This document shows, piece by piece, positions 36,299 to 45,083 of a stretch of DNA of 64,000 nt. Below the pieces are notes generated by a model. It was given only the letters and a program-made list of their open reading frames with translations. It was not told the DNA's origin and made no database searches. The stretch covers positions 1-64,000 of the forward strand of contig JAJYMM010000202.1 in assembly GCA_021787035.1 (NCBI GenBank), read 5' to 3'. This stretch comes from Actinomycetes bacterium (lineage in GTDB: Bacteria; Actinomycetota; Acidimicrobiia; Acidimicrobiales; Palsa-688). The position numbers were made by a program, and so were the translations under genes. Within the stretch, counting starts at the first letter, position 1. Every line of letters starts with the position of its first letter.

Positions 36299-38500
36299 GT
36301 GGGTTACGAAGCAGGCGGAGGGTCTGGTGGCGCGGGCGATAGCTATGGAGCGGGTTCGCGCCCTCGTCTAGGTGCGCAGCCGCCGCGCGCTGCGAGGCGC
36401 GCACCAGGCGCTCAGCCTCGTTCAGTCAAGGCGAGCCGCCCAAGCTGGAGGCCCGCCGTTCTAGGCGCTGTGGTGCTCGCGGCACTCATAGTGGGTGTTT
36501 GGTCTGCCGGGGGATCCGGTGCGAAACCCCCGGTCCACCAGCAACCACCCGCGGGTGGTAGGTCGCCGGCGGGTGGTAGGTCGCCCGCGGCTGATAGGTC
36601 CAAGGCCGAGGCGCCGGCTCAGGCGCAAGCAACGAGCGTCACTCTCCCCGCCGCAATGGCCGGCCTCCTTCCCTGGCAGCTCCAGGCACCTATCGCCCGA
36701 GAGGCGCTGCTGCCAGAAGGCCCCTCGGGCACCTTGGTCATCGCCGGGGGCCTGATGTCGGGCGGTGCATCCGCGAGTGCCGCGTTCCGCCTCAACATGT
36801 CGACGGGCCAGCTCACCCCGATCGGAGACCTGACTACGGCGACACACGACGCCGCGGCGGCGGCGCTTGACGGCAGTGGCCTCGTGTTTGGTGGAGGCAG
36901 CACCTTGCCGGTCGCGACTGCGCAAAACCTGACGGCTGCGGGTACTTCCAGCGCACTTTCGTCCTTACCCCGCCCGAGAGCCGACGCCGTTGCCGTCGTG
37001 AACGGAGGTGCCGCGTACGTCGTCGGGGGCTACGACGGCACGCAGATGGACCCCGAGGTGCTGGCCACGACCAACGGTCAGTCCTATAGCCAGGTAGCGG
37101 ACCTGCCTGTCCCCGTTCGCTACCCGGCCGTTGCCAGCCTCGGCGGTTACATATACGTGTTCGGGGGCCAGTCTGCCTCGGGCGCTTTTGTAAGGACCAT
37201 CCAACAGGTCGACCCGAAGACACGGACGGCCAAGGTCGTGGGACAGCTCCCCTTCGACTTGGCCGGCGCCTCCGCTGGCAACCTCGGTGGGGTCATCTAC
37301 TTGGCTGGCGGTGAAAGCACCGGCTCCTCGTCGGCCGGCGTGCCCGCGAGCGCGCCGAGCCCAGTAAATGATGTGTTTGCCTTCGACGCCGCCAACAACA
37401 CGCTCCTCCGCGCGGGGTCGTTGCAAGTCGGGGTGGCCTATGCCGGCACCGCCATCACCGGCGGGCGCCTCTACCTCGTGGGCGGTCAGGTAGCAGGTGG
37501 AGCGGAGACGGCGCAGGTGCAGTTCGTGAGGCCAGACAGGCGCTTCGGGGTTGCCGGCACAGAGGGGGCCGGGTCACCTTATTACGGCGACAAATTGCTG
37601 ATAGCCGATCGGGGCAACAACCGCTTGTTGGTCTTGAACGACGCCGGCAAGATCATATGGCGGTACCCCTCGCCGACCGCCGCGCCACCTCCCGGCGGTT
37701 TTTACTTCCCCGACGATGCCTTCTTCATCCGCCACGGCACGGCGATCATTTCCAACCAGGAAAGCAACGAGACGATTGTCGAGATCGGGTACCCGTCAGG
37801 GAAGGTACTTTGGCAGTACGGCCACCCACGACAGCCTGGCTACGCCCCCGGCTACCTGAACAACCCAGATGACGCTTACTTGTTGCGCAACGGCGACATA
37901 ACGGTGGCAGACATAATTAACTGTCGGATCTTGATCATCAACCCTGCCACCAAGACCATCGTCCACCAGATCGGGACTAACGACGTGTGCGTGCACAACC
38001 CTCCGAACTACCTAGGTTCGCCAAACGGTGACACACCACTCATGGATGGCAACCTGCTTGTCTCGGAGATAAACGGGACCTGGATCGATGAGTACACGCT
38101 GACCGGCAAGCTCGTGTGGACCGTCCACTTGCCTATCGGTTACCCCTCCGATCCCCAGCAGATCGGCCCCGATCGCTACCTGGTCGCTGCCTACCAGCAC
38201 CCCGGTGGGATCGTCGAGTTCAACCGGGCCGGCCAGATCCTTTACAACTATTCGCCGGCGTCTGGCCCAGGCGAGCTAAATGACCCCTCGCTCGTGGAAT
38301 TGCTACCGAGCGGGGTCTTTATGCTGAACGACGACCACAACGACCGGATGGTCGCTATAGACCCCTCGACGGGGGCCGTCGTATGGCAGTACGGCCACAC
38401 CGGCGTCCCAGGGACCGCCTACGGGTACCTTTACAAGCCCGACGGCTTTGACATCCTCGCGCCAGGTGGGGTTACGCCGACCCACCCGGCGACTGGTTGA
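36299..38500 (+). CDS. Membrane-anchored double beta-propeller protein (kelch plus PQQ/NHL-like)
   Basis: 733 residues, GTG start. A Gly/Arg-rich cytoplasmic N-terminus, one membrane helix (about 54-70) and a linker with GGRSPA repeats (about 86-100). Residues 140-405 are kelch-like blades with repeated GG motifs such as YVVGGYDG, YVFGGQS and YLVGGQ. Residues 425-720 form a second propeller with LLIADRGNNRLLVLN, VLWQYGH and VVWQYGH repeats, like NHL or PQQ-type propellers; parts resemble the arylsulfotransferase-like proteins further on. The propellers are outside the cell. Ligand and function are unknown; no catalytic residues are obvious. Confidence 0.75.
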   Translation: MGYEAGGGSGGAGDSYGAGSRPRLGAQPPRAARRAPGAQPRSVKASRPSWRPAVLGAVVLAALIVGVWSAGGSGAKPPVHQQPPAGGRSPAGGRSPAADRSKAEAPAQAQATSVTLPAAMAGLLPWQLQAPIAREALLPEGPSGTLVIAGGLMSGGASASAAFRLNMSTGQLTPIGDLTTATHDAAAAALDGSGLVFGGGSTLPVATAQNLTAAGTSSALSSLPRPRADAVAVVNGGAAYVVGGYDGTQMDPEVLATTNGQSYSQVADLPVPVRYPAVASLGGYIYVFGGQSASGAFVRTIQQVDPKTRTAKVVGQLPFDLAGASAGNLGGVIYLAGGESTGSSSAGVPASAPSPVNDVFAFDAANNTLLRAGSLQVGVAYAGTAITGGRLYLVGGQVAGGAETAQVQFVRPDRRFGVAGTEGAGSPYYGDKLLIADRGNNRLLVLNDAGKIIWRYPSPTAAPPPGGFYFPDDAFFIRHGTAIISNQESNETIVEIGYPSGKVLWQYGHPRQPGYAPGYLNNPDDAYLLRNGDITVADIINCRILIINPATKTIVHQIGTNDVCVHNPPNYLGSPNGDTPLMDGNLLVSEINGTWIDEYTLTGKLVWTVHLPIGYPSDPQQIGPDRYLVAAYQHPGGIVEFNRAGQILYNYSPASGPGELNDPSLVELLPSGVFMLNDDHNDRMVAIDPSTGAVVWQYGHTGVPGTAYGYLYKPDGFDILAPGGVTPTHPATG

Positions 38501-38583
38501 CCGGGGAGCAATGGGGCACGGGAGCAGGGGGTGGGCCTCCGGTGATGCCGTCGGGTCCGGTGACCTCCGGCGATGAGGAAGGC

Positions 38584-39345
38584 TCACCCGCCTAGGCGCC
38601 GCCAGAGCGGGCTTGGCAGCAAGCGCAGGACGGCGAAAAGGTAGCGTAGCTTTGGTGGCACCCAGGTCACTTGCTGGCCGGTCTCGAGCCCGCGGACGAT
38701 GGCCCTGGCGACTGCTTGGGCATCGACGGGGAATACTGCCGGCTTCATGCCGGCGGTCATCTTGGTGGAGACGAATCCCGGCCGGACAACGTTGACGGTC
38801 ACACCGGTGCCGGCGAGCGCATCAGAAAGGCCCGTCGCGAAGCCGTCCAAGCCTGCTTTGGTCGAGCCATAGACGAAGTTGGCTTTGCGGGTGCGCACGC
38901 CGGCGACGGAGGAAAGGACGACTACTCGTCCGTAACCCTGGTGGACCATGTACTTTGCAAATTCCGTGACGAGCGCCGCTGGCCCAGCGAAATTAGTGGC
39001 CACGAGGGACGACACATCTTCTGCTCCGAGATCCTCCAGGACAGATGTCCCTAGTTGGCCCGCGGCTACCAAGACGAGATCGACCTGCCCGAGGATTCCG
39101 ACGGCCTCGGCCGTAAATGGGGCCAACGAGGCGGTCGCGGCGACGTCGAGGTGCCGGCAGTGGACGGACTGCAGGCCGACGCCACGCAGGTCATTGCCCA
39201 CTTGAACGAGGTTTTCTAGAGATCGGCCGGCCAGGACTACCGAGCGTAGCCGGCGAGGCGCGAGGAGCTTGAGGACGGCTGCCGCGATGTCTGAGCTGCC
39301 ACCGATGACCACCGCCGTCTCTGGCATCCCGGTCCCATCTATCAC
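38584..39345 (-). CDS. dprE2: Decaprenylphospho-ribulose-type 2-reductase (DprE2-like SDR)
   Basis: 253 residues, a short-chain dehydrogenase. The nucleotide-binding motif is VIGGSSDIAAAVL (about 12-24), the active site has Ser in LSSVAGVR and YGSTKAGLDGF (Tyr and Lys about 158-162), and VRPGFVSTKM follows. The sequence and its place right after the DprE1-like gene identify DprE2, which with NADH reduces the keto intermediate to decaprenyl-phosphoarabinose. The gap from dprE1 is ten bases. The product is the arabinose donor of arabinan synthesis in mycobacteria. Confidence 0.88.
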   Translation of the reverse strand: MIDGTGMPETAVVIGGSSDIAAAVLKLLAPRRLRSVVLAGRSLENLVQVGNDLRGVGLQSVHCRHLDVAATASLAPFTAEAVGILGQVDLVLVAAGQLGTSVLEDLGAEDVSSLVATNFAGPAALVTEFAKYMVHQGYGRVVVLSSVAGVRTRKANFVYGSTKAGLDGFATGLSDALAGTGVTVNVVRPGFVSTKMTAGMKPAVFPVDAQAVARAIVRGLETGQQVTWVPPKLRYLFAVLRLLPSPLWRRLGG

Positions 39346-39355
39346 GGCGCACCTT

Positions 39356-40759
39356 TCATTTATCGCTCGTCTCTGGATGCCTGAGGCTTTCCCGGCGGGT
39401 CAGGCCGAGCCGGAGGGCGAGGTCCGAGACCAGCAAACCAGTTGGGTCGAGGCGGCCTTGCACCGCCTGCCATTCTGCCAAACGAGGGTACATCGCTTGG
39501 ACGAGCTCAGGGCGCATGCGGGCGTCCTTGGAGAAGTAGATGCGCCCCCCCGCTCCGGCGACGAGCAGGTCAAGCTCGTCGAGCAGCTGCGGCAGGCCAG
39601 GTGTAGCGAGTGGGATGTCCAGAGCAAGCGTCCAACCCTCGGTCGGGAACGACAGTGGCCCGGTCCCAGCTGGCCCAAAAGACTTGAGCACCGCGAGGAA
39701 AGAGGCTACCCGCCCTGTGCTCAGCTTTTCGAGCACTTTTTCAAGCGCCTGCTCCGCCCCGAAGGGCACGACGAACTGGTACTGGGTGAAACCCCTCGGC
39801 CCATACAAAAGGTTCCAATTACCCACGCCGTCTAGGGGGTAGAAGAAGCTCGCGAACTGCTCCAAACGCCTTTCCCGTTTCCGTGGCGCTTTACGGAACC
39901 ACATCTCATTGAAAGCACTCACCGTGGCCGGGTTGAGGAACGAGAATGGCGGCGAGAAAGGGACCTTGACGACGCGCGGGGCGCGGTAGGAAATAGGCTG
40001 CCTCTGCCAGCGCTCGGGCAGCTCTGCCACGCTCGCGTGGTTTGCTCTCGTGAGGACGCTGCGCCCGAGCCGCTTGCCTTGCGCGAGCCCGTCTACCCAG
40101 GCCACCGAGTAGCGGTATTTCGCCGGGTCGGCAGACAAGAGCGACAGGCAAGCGTCCAAGTCGCTAGCGCGCTCGGTGTCGACCACCACCCAGGAGCTTT
40201 CTATGGGGAGCAAGCGCAACGTCGCTTCCACGACCACCCCCGTCATGCCCATGCCGCCGCAAGTCGCTTCGAACTCTTCCCTCCGCACTTGCGGTCCGCA
40301 CTCGAGTACGCCGGTTGGCGTGACCAGACAGAGGCGCTTCAGGTGCGCCCCGAGAGAGCCGTCGACGTGGTGGTTCTTTCCGTGGACGTCGCTGGCGATC
40401 GCGCCCCCCAGGGTGACGAATCGCGTTCCTGGCGTAACTGGTAAGAAATAGCCCTGCGGCACGATGAACTCGAGGAGCTCGTCGAAAGATATGCCAGCAC
40501 TTGCCCGGACTTCAGCGCGCTCATGGTCGACATCGATGACCGAGCGCAGGCCCCGGCAGTCAATGACTAGGCCTCCAGCGCATTGCGCAGCGTCACCGTA
40601 AGCCCTCCCGAGGCCCCGAGGGACGAAGCGCCCGAAGCCCTCTAGGCCTTCGAAAACGAGGTGCTCGAGCTCGGCCTGGTTGGCGGGGGCCGCAACGTGG
40701 GCCGAGGTCCAAGTGGCTCGTCCCCATCCCGCAAAGAGGCGGCGCGGGCCGGAGTTCAA
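39356..40759 (-). CDS. dprE1: Decaprenylphospho-beta-D-ribose 2-oxidase (DprE1-like)
   Basis: 467 residues. An FAD-binding domain of the vanillyl-alcohol-oxidase type: GLGRAYGDAAQ near 49-58, PVTPGTRFVTLGGAIASDVHGKNHH near 107-131. The His of VHGKNHH matches the mycobacterial flavin-site His132, and SKDAR (Lys411) matches Lys418. At the position of the benzothiazinone-target Cys387 (GWNxCVDF in mycobacteria) this protein has GWTLALD, with Ala379. It oxidises the 2-hydroxyl of decaprenyl-phosphoribose. The start overlaps the end of the UbiA-type gene by ATGA-like coupling, so ubiA-dprE1-dprE2 are one operon. Position of the target Cys is from recalled alignment. Confidence 0.92.
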   Translation of the reverse strand: MNSGPRRLFAGWGRATWTSAHVAAPANQAELEHLVFEGLEGFGRFVPRGLGRAYGDAAQCAGGLVIDCRGLRSVIDVDHERAEVRASAGISFDELLEFIVPQGYFLPVTPGTRFVTLGGAIASDVHGKNHHVDGSLGAHLKRLCLVTPTGVLECGPQVRREEFEATCGGMGMTGVVVEATLRLLPIESSWVVVDTERASDLDACLSLLSADPAKYRYSVAWVDGLAQGKRLGRSVLTRANHASVAELPERWQRQPISYRAPRVVKVPFSPPFSFLNPATVSAFNEMWFRKAPRKRERRLEQFASFFYPLDGVGNWNLLYGPRGFTQYQFVVPFGAEQALEKVLEKLSTGRVASFLAVLKSFGPAGTGPLSFPTEGWTLALDIPLATPGLPQLLDELDLLVAGAGGRIYFSKDARMRPELVQAMYPRLAEWQAVQGRLDPTGLLVSDLALRLGLTRRESLRHPETSDK

Positions 40760-41742
40760 GCGTAAATGCCGATGATCACCAATGCGGCCCAGGCTACACC
40801 GCAGGCCTGGAGCACATGGTCCTTCAGGAATAGCTCCTCGGGCTCTCCACCGCGCCCGCGCTGTACGGCTAGCTCGACGAGCAAGACGGCCAGGACGAAG
40901 GGCACGATTGAAAGTTCGAACCAGACGAGGTGGTTGGCTCCCCGCTTGAGGGCGAGGTCACTGGCGCGCTGAAAGGCCCACAGACAATAGGTCGTTAGGG
41001 TGACCGACATCGCCAGCAAGCGCACGCTGCGCAGGAACTCAGGCGGGTAGGCCCCGAGGCTCTGGCGGTGGACCGTCTTGGCGCCCCCCAAAGCGACCTG
41101 TTCTGACCGTCGCTTCCCGGCGACCACGAAGAGGGCCCCGAAGGAGACCATGACCAAGAACCAGGGAGACACCGGCACATGTGCGGCGGCTGCGCCGGCC
41201 ACGGCCCGAAGGGTGAAGCCCGAAGCCACGGTGGCGAGCTCGATTACGGGGATTCGCTTCAGAAAGAGCGTGTAGCTCGCGCTGACGACCAGATAAGCGG
41301 CGACGACGGCACCTACGTCAAGGGAGAGGAGGCCCGCGGCAAGGAGTGAGGCGGCTGCTAGCCCCGCGCCCATGAAAAGGGCTGTCTTCGTGCCCAAACT
41401 GCCCGACGCAACCGGGCGGGCTCGCTTCACCGGGTGGAGGCGGTCGGCCTCGCGGTCTCTCACGTCGTTTAGGAGGTAGGTAGCGGCCGATGCGGCCACA
41501 AGGACCCAAAAGACGGCAAATGTGCGGGCCACGGGCGCGCTGTGGAGCACCGCGCCCGAGGCGACGGGTGCGCCGAACACGAGCACGTTTTTTGGCCACT
41601 GCCTTGGACGGAGGGCCGTCACCAGCGCCGGCAGGTGTGGCTTGGGGCGCGACGTCTCGGCGCCGCCCGCCTGCGCGGCTATGAGAGGAGCGTTGCTTTG
41701 GACCAACGGCTCGTCAGCGGGCGGACATGGTGACGCAGTCAC
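40756..41742 (-). CDS. ubiA: Decaprenyl-phosphate phosphoribosyltransferase-like UbiA-family enzyme
   Basis: 328 residues with about eight or nine membrane helices of the UbiA prenyltransferase superfamily. The first conserved aspartate motif is NDVRDREADRLHPVKRARP (about 122-140) and the preceding LRPRQWPKNVLVF is typical of the Rv3806c branch. That enzyme joins phosphoribose to decaprenyl phosphate, the first committed step to decaprenyl-phosphoarabinose. A second acidic motif expected in other UbiA proteins is replaced by GAKTVHRQSLGAYPPEF in the same region, as in the mycobacterial enzyme. It is the first gene of the ubiA-dprE1-dprE2 operon. Confidence 0.9.
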   Translation of the reverse strand: MTASPCPPADEPLVQSNAPLIAAQAGGAETSRPKPHLPALVTALRPRQWPKNVLVFGAPVASGAVLHSAPVARTFAVFWVLVAASAATYLLNDVRDREADRLHPVKRARPVASGSLGTKTALFMGAGLAAASLLAAGLLSLDVGAVVAAYLVVSASYTLFLKRIPVIELATVASGFTLRAVAGAAAAHVPVSPWFLVMVSFGALFVVAGKRRSEQVALGGAKTVHRQSLGAYPPEFLRSVRLLAMSVTLTTYCLWAFQRASDLALKRGANHLVWFELSIVPFVLAVLLVELAVQRGRGGEPEELFLKDHVLQACGVAWAALVIIGIYA

Positions 41743-42209
41743 GGTTCCACCACGGTTCGAAGAAGCTGGCCAGCCCTCGTTGCGTGCCCGGGAGCAAGGA
41801 ACTGCTCTTGGTCGGGGAGGCGGGCTTGCCAGGGTGAGGTTTGTAGGTCATCGAGACATCGCGTTGCCAGGCCCCCACGGTAGCGTCGCCGTTGCGGTAT
41901 GTCACGAGCGAGGGTGCCCCTGTGCGCAGGGGGCAGCCTGTCCAGGCGTCCCCGGCCGGCCGGCCCGTGCCGGGGGCGCTGTGGAGCGCCGCGTTGGCTG
42001 CAGGGTGGCTCTGGGCCAAGCGGCGTGCGGGGTGGCCAGGGGCCCTGACCTGCGCCAGTCGCTGGGTCGAGGGGGACGAGGGGCATGGGCGCGCGATGGG
42101 GAGCGAGGTCTCCTGAGGGGAGAGTGGCTGGCCCGGCACCGGGCGCTAGCAGCGCGATGAGCGGCGTGAACGGCCAGCTGACTGCCAATCTTCGCGGGGA
42201 AAGCTGCAT
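41739..42209 (-). pseudogene. Decayed phosphodiester glycosidase-like gene
   Basis: One frame starting at 42209 gives a signal-peptide-like N-terminus (MQLSPRRLAVSWPFTPLIAL). Another, shifted by one base, contains PLRTGAPSLVTYRNGDATVG at about 41846-41920, which matches PLVKGAASFVIYKDGQVNIG of the intact glycosidase-like protein at 34775-36223 at about half of positions. Flanking sequence has no further recognisable domain. This looks like a frameshifted, truncated paralogue, upstream of the ubiA-dprE1-dprE2 operon. It may never have been translated in its present form. Confidence 0.5.
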
Positions 42210-42376
42210 GGCAAGGACCTGGTCGTAAGGCTAAGGAGCCCGAGTGAAGGGGGCATTAAGCGGCTCGGACGCGCGAGCCTGGCCCGGCCGGCCGGTGCCA
42301 CATCGGCCAGGTGCGCGGCTGTCGCTCGTCTACGTACCCGAGGCCCTCTGCCTGCGAAGCGCTGCGACGAGCAATT

Positions 42377-43969
42377 ATGGAGGCCATGGACCATAAGAGC
42401 GCACGTAATGAGGTACCTGGCCGGGCGGCCCAGATGAGCCGCCGGCGGCTGATGGGGATCGCTGGCGGGGGTGCGGCCGCCGCGGTCCTGGCCGGCGTCC
42501 CGGGTTACGAGCAAGCTTGGGGTACCGCTGCTCTCGCCGGTACCGGTCGGCTCGCAGGCCAAGTGTTCGCTGCGGGAGCCGGCCCCAGCCTTGCAGCGGT
42601 TGCGCCCGTCCAGGCCTTCGTAACACGCCCTGACCTGCGACCCCCGGCCGTAACGGTTACCAACTACGTGACCTCGCCGAGCTCTCCCCCTTATGTATTC
42701 CTGTCCGTCCGCAACTACCTTGCCGCAGCCCAGAGCCAGGGTGGCCTCATGATCCTGGACCGCCTCGGACGGCTCGTCTGGTTTATGCCCTTAGCAGCCG
42801 CGCCGTTCAATTTCAGCGCCCAGTCCTACCAGGGCCGCCCCGTGCTCACTTGGTGGCAAGGGTCGCTGCTCTATGACTACGGCACCGGCACAGACGAGAT
42901 AGCCGACAACACCTACGCGACGCGCCACACCGTGAAGGCCGGTGACGGCCTAGCGGCGGACCTGCACGACTTCGTGCTGACGTCGCGCGGGACGGCGCTC
43001 ATCACCGCTTACCAGCTCGTGACGGCAAACCTTAGCTCTGCGGGCGGGTCAGCCAAGGGAACAGTTGCGGCTGGCCACGCGCAGGAGATCGACATCGCGA
43101 CGGGGAAGCTGCTCTTCGACTGGGACAGCCTTGGCCCGATCGCGTACTCGGAGAGCTACCTTCCGGCGCCTACGTCGGGAGTGTACGACTATTTCCACAT
43201 CAATTCGGTGGACGAGACGCCTGACGGCAACCTCCTCATTTCGGCGAGGAACACCTGGGCGGTTTACAAGGTGGACCGGGCCAACGGCAAGTTGCTCTGG
43301 CGGATGAACGGGAAGCAGTCTGACTGGAAAATGGCCCCCGGCACCAGTTTCTACTGGCAGCATGACGCCCGGTCGATCGGGCCGCGCAGCATAAGCGTGT
43401 TCGATGACGGTTACGTGACGACCGATAAGCCATCGCAGGGGCTCCTCCTGCAGTTGAACACCAAGGCGCAACAAGTGACGTTGTCGCATGCCTACCGCCA
43501 CAGCGCCGGTTTCATCGCCGGCAGCCAAGGCAACGTGCAGGTCTTGCCCAACGGGCACATCTTTGTCGGCTGGGGCAACCAAAACTACTTTTCTGAGTTC
43601 GCGGCAAATGGGGAGCTCGTCTTGGACGGCCAGCTCCCCGTCGGGTGCCACTCGTACCGGGCCTTCTGCCAGGAGTGGTCCGGCCAGCCAACCAGTCCAC
43701 CCGATGTCGTGGCCCTTGCCAACCCACCGGGTGGCGCGGTCGTCTACGCGAGCTGGAACGGGGCTACGGCCGTCGCCCGCTGGACAGTCCTGGCGGGAAG
43801 TTTGCCGAGCAAGCTCTCCCAGGTCGGGTCGCAAGCCCGGACAGGCTTCGAGACCTCCATAGCTGTCGACTCGGACGGTCCTTACTTCTCAATAGTGGCG
43901 GAGAACGCGGCGGGGAAGGCGATCGGGCGGTCAGGCCCGGTCAAGTTGGCAAGCCCGTTCAGCCTCTAG
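42377..43969 (+). CDS. Tat-exported arylsulfotransferase-family protein
   Basis: 530 residues from ATG 42377; 42386 and 42434 are alternative starts, and the frame is open to 42311. The N-terminus SRRRLMGIAGGGAAAAVLAG is a twin-arginine signal. The rest is a propeller of the arylsulfotransferase (ASST) family: GRPVLTWWQGSL, DLHDFVLTSRGTALITAYQ, FHINSVDETPDGNLLISARN, WRMNGKQSD and WQHDAR. The His residues in DLHDF, FHINSV and WQHDAR fit the family's active site, which passes a sulfuryl group from one phenol to another through a His. Family members without proven activity are common in actinobacteria. The C-terminus (about 430-530) looks like a small beta domain. It faces a TauE/SafE exporter and an MFS-ASST fusion. 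Confidence 0.85.
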   Translation: MEAMDHKSARNEVPGRAAQMSRRRLMGIAGGGAAAAVLAGVPGYEQAWGTAALAGTGRLAGQVFAAGAGPSLAAVAPVQAFVTRPDLRPPAVTVTNYVTSPSSPPYVFLSVRNYLAAAQSQGGLMILDRLGRLVWFMPLAAAPFNFSAQSYQGRPVLTWWQGSLLYDYGTGTDEIADNTYATRHTVKAGDGLAADLHDFVLTSRGTALITAYQLVTANLSSAGGSAKGTVAAGHAQEIDIATGKLLFDWDSLGPIAYSESYLPAPTSGVYDYFHINSVDETPDGNLLISARNTWAVYKVDRANGKLLWRMNGKQSDWKMAPGTSFYWQHDARSIGPRSISVFDDGYVTTDKPSQGLLLQLNTKAQQVTLSHAYRHSAGFIAGSQGNVQVLPNGHIFVGWGNQNYFSEFAANGELVLDGQLPVGCHSYRAFCQEWSGQPTSPPDVVALANPPGGAVVYASWNGATAVARWTVLAGSLPSKLSQVGSQARTGFETSIAVDSDGPYFSIVAENAAGKAIGRSGPVKLASPFSL

Positions 43970-43971
43970 GC

Positions 43972-45060
43972 TCACGCAGTCGCCGGCACGGCTTCGGCGC
44001 CAAGTGGGCCCGCGGCTCTGGCCCGAGCGGTAGCGGCGGCAATGAGACGTGGGCGCACCCTGATCACGTATACGAGCCCGGCAACGGCCCCGACCCCGAG
44101 GGGTGAGAGGACCGCCATCGACGCGACCCAAGCGGTGCGACTGTGACCTGCCGCCGACCAGTCCTCCGAGCGCTGCAACGTGGCGTCCACGGCACCCCAG
44201 AGAGCGCCACCAACCATAGCCGTGGCCACGAGGGCGACGGCGAGGCCCGTGTAGTCGGTGATCAAGAGGGCGAGCCCTGAAGCCGTGAGTAGCGCCACGA
44301 GAGCCGGCCGAACGATAGCTGCGGGCGCTCGGCTGGAGACCCTCGCTCCTATGAGGACGCCGGGGATGCTGCCGGCGAGCAGTCCGGCGCTCACGCCGAA
44401 GTCAATGTGCCCAAAGAGGAGCTGGCCGAGCGACGCCGCTGCGACGAGCGGGATGGCTTGGACAAGGTTGGTCCCGACCTGCACGTTGGCTGATAGGCGC
44501 GGGTAGAGGAGCATGAGGAGCACGATCACGAGCGAGCCAGAGCCCACCGATGTCATGCCCACCATGAGGCCTCCGACGAGGCCCACCAGGACGGTTGCCA
44601 CCGGCTTGAACCGCCATGGGGCTACGTTGCGCCGGACGCGGGAACGGCGGATGAGCCCCGCATCAAGAGCGCCGCGCGCGACCAAGCTCGCGCAGGCCAC
44701 TACCAGGGCGACACCGAGCAGGACCTTCAAGTCTGCTCGAGCCGCGCTCCCGTCACCAAGCTGGTTGAGGGCCCAGGCTCCGAGCAGAGCGGCGGGCGCG
44801 CCCGGGATGGCGAGCAGGCGTACGAGATGCCAGTTGACGCTCCGGTTGAGGGCGTGGACTGCACCGCCGAAGGGCTTCATGGCAAGTGAATTGACCAGGT
44901 CGCTAGCTATGGCGACCCTCGGGTCGATACCGAAGAGGAGCACGAGCGCAGGGGTCATCAGGGCCCCGCCGCCCATGCCGGCCACGCCGACCATTACGCC
45001 CCCGACAAAGCCCGAGAGAGCGAGCAGTAGTAGCGACTGGTGAGCGATGGCGGCGATCAT
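43972..45060 (-). CDS. TauE/SafE-family sulfite/organosulfonate exporter-like protein
   Basis: 362 residues with eight to nine membrane helices. The N-terminal GFVGGVMVGVAGMGGGALMTPALVLLFG and the central GGLMVGMTSVGSGSLVIVLLMLLYP are the two related halves of the TauE/SafE family (PF01925), which exports sulfite, sulfoacetate or similar anions. It lies between two arylsulfotransferase-like genes, which gives a sulfur theme. It converges with the Tat-exported ASST gene (two bases between stops) and lies 23 bases downstream of the MFS-ASST gene in the same direction, so the latter two may be co-transcribed. Confidence 0.88.
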   Translation of the reverse strand: MIAAIAHQSLLLLALSGFVGGVMVGVAGMGGGALMTPALVLLFGIDPRVAIASDLVNSLAMKPFGGAVHALNRSVNWHLVRLLAIPGAPAALLGAWALNQLGDGSAARADLKVLLGVALVVACASLVARGALDAGLIRRSRVRRNVAPWRFKPVATVLVGLVGGLMVGMTSVGSGSLVIVLLMLLYPRLSANVQVGTNLVQAIPLVAAASLGQLLFGHIDFGVSAGLLAGSIPGVLIGARVSSRAPAAIVRPALVALLTASGLALLITDYTGLAVALVATAMVGGALWGAVDATLQRSEDWSAAGHSRTAWVASMAVLSPLGVGAVAGLVYVIRVRPRLIAAATARARAAGPLGAEAVPATA

Positions 45061-45083
45061 TAACTCAACTACCGCCCTTCCTC

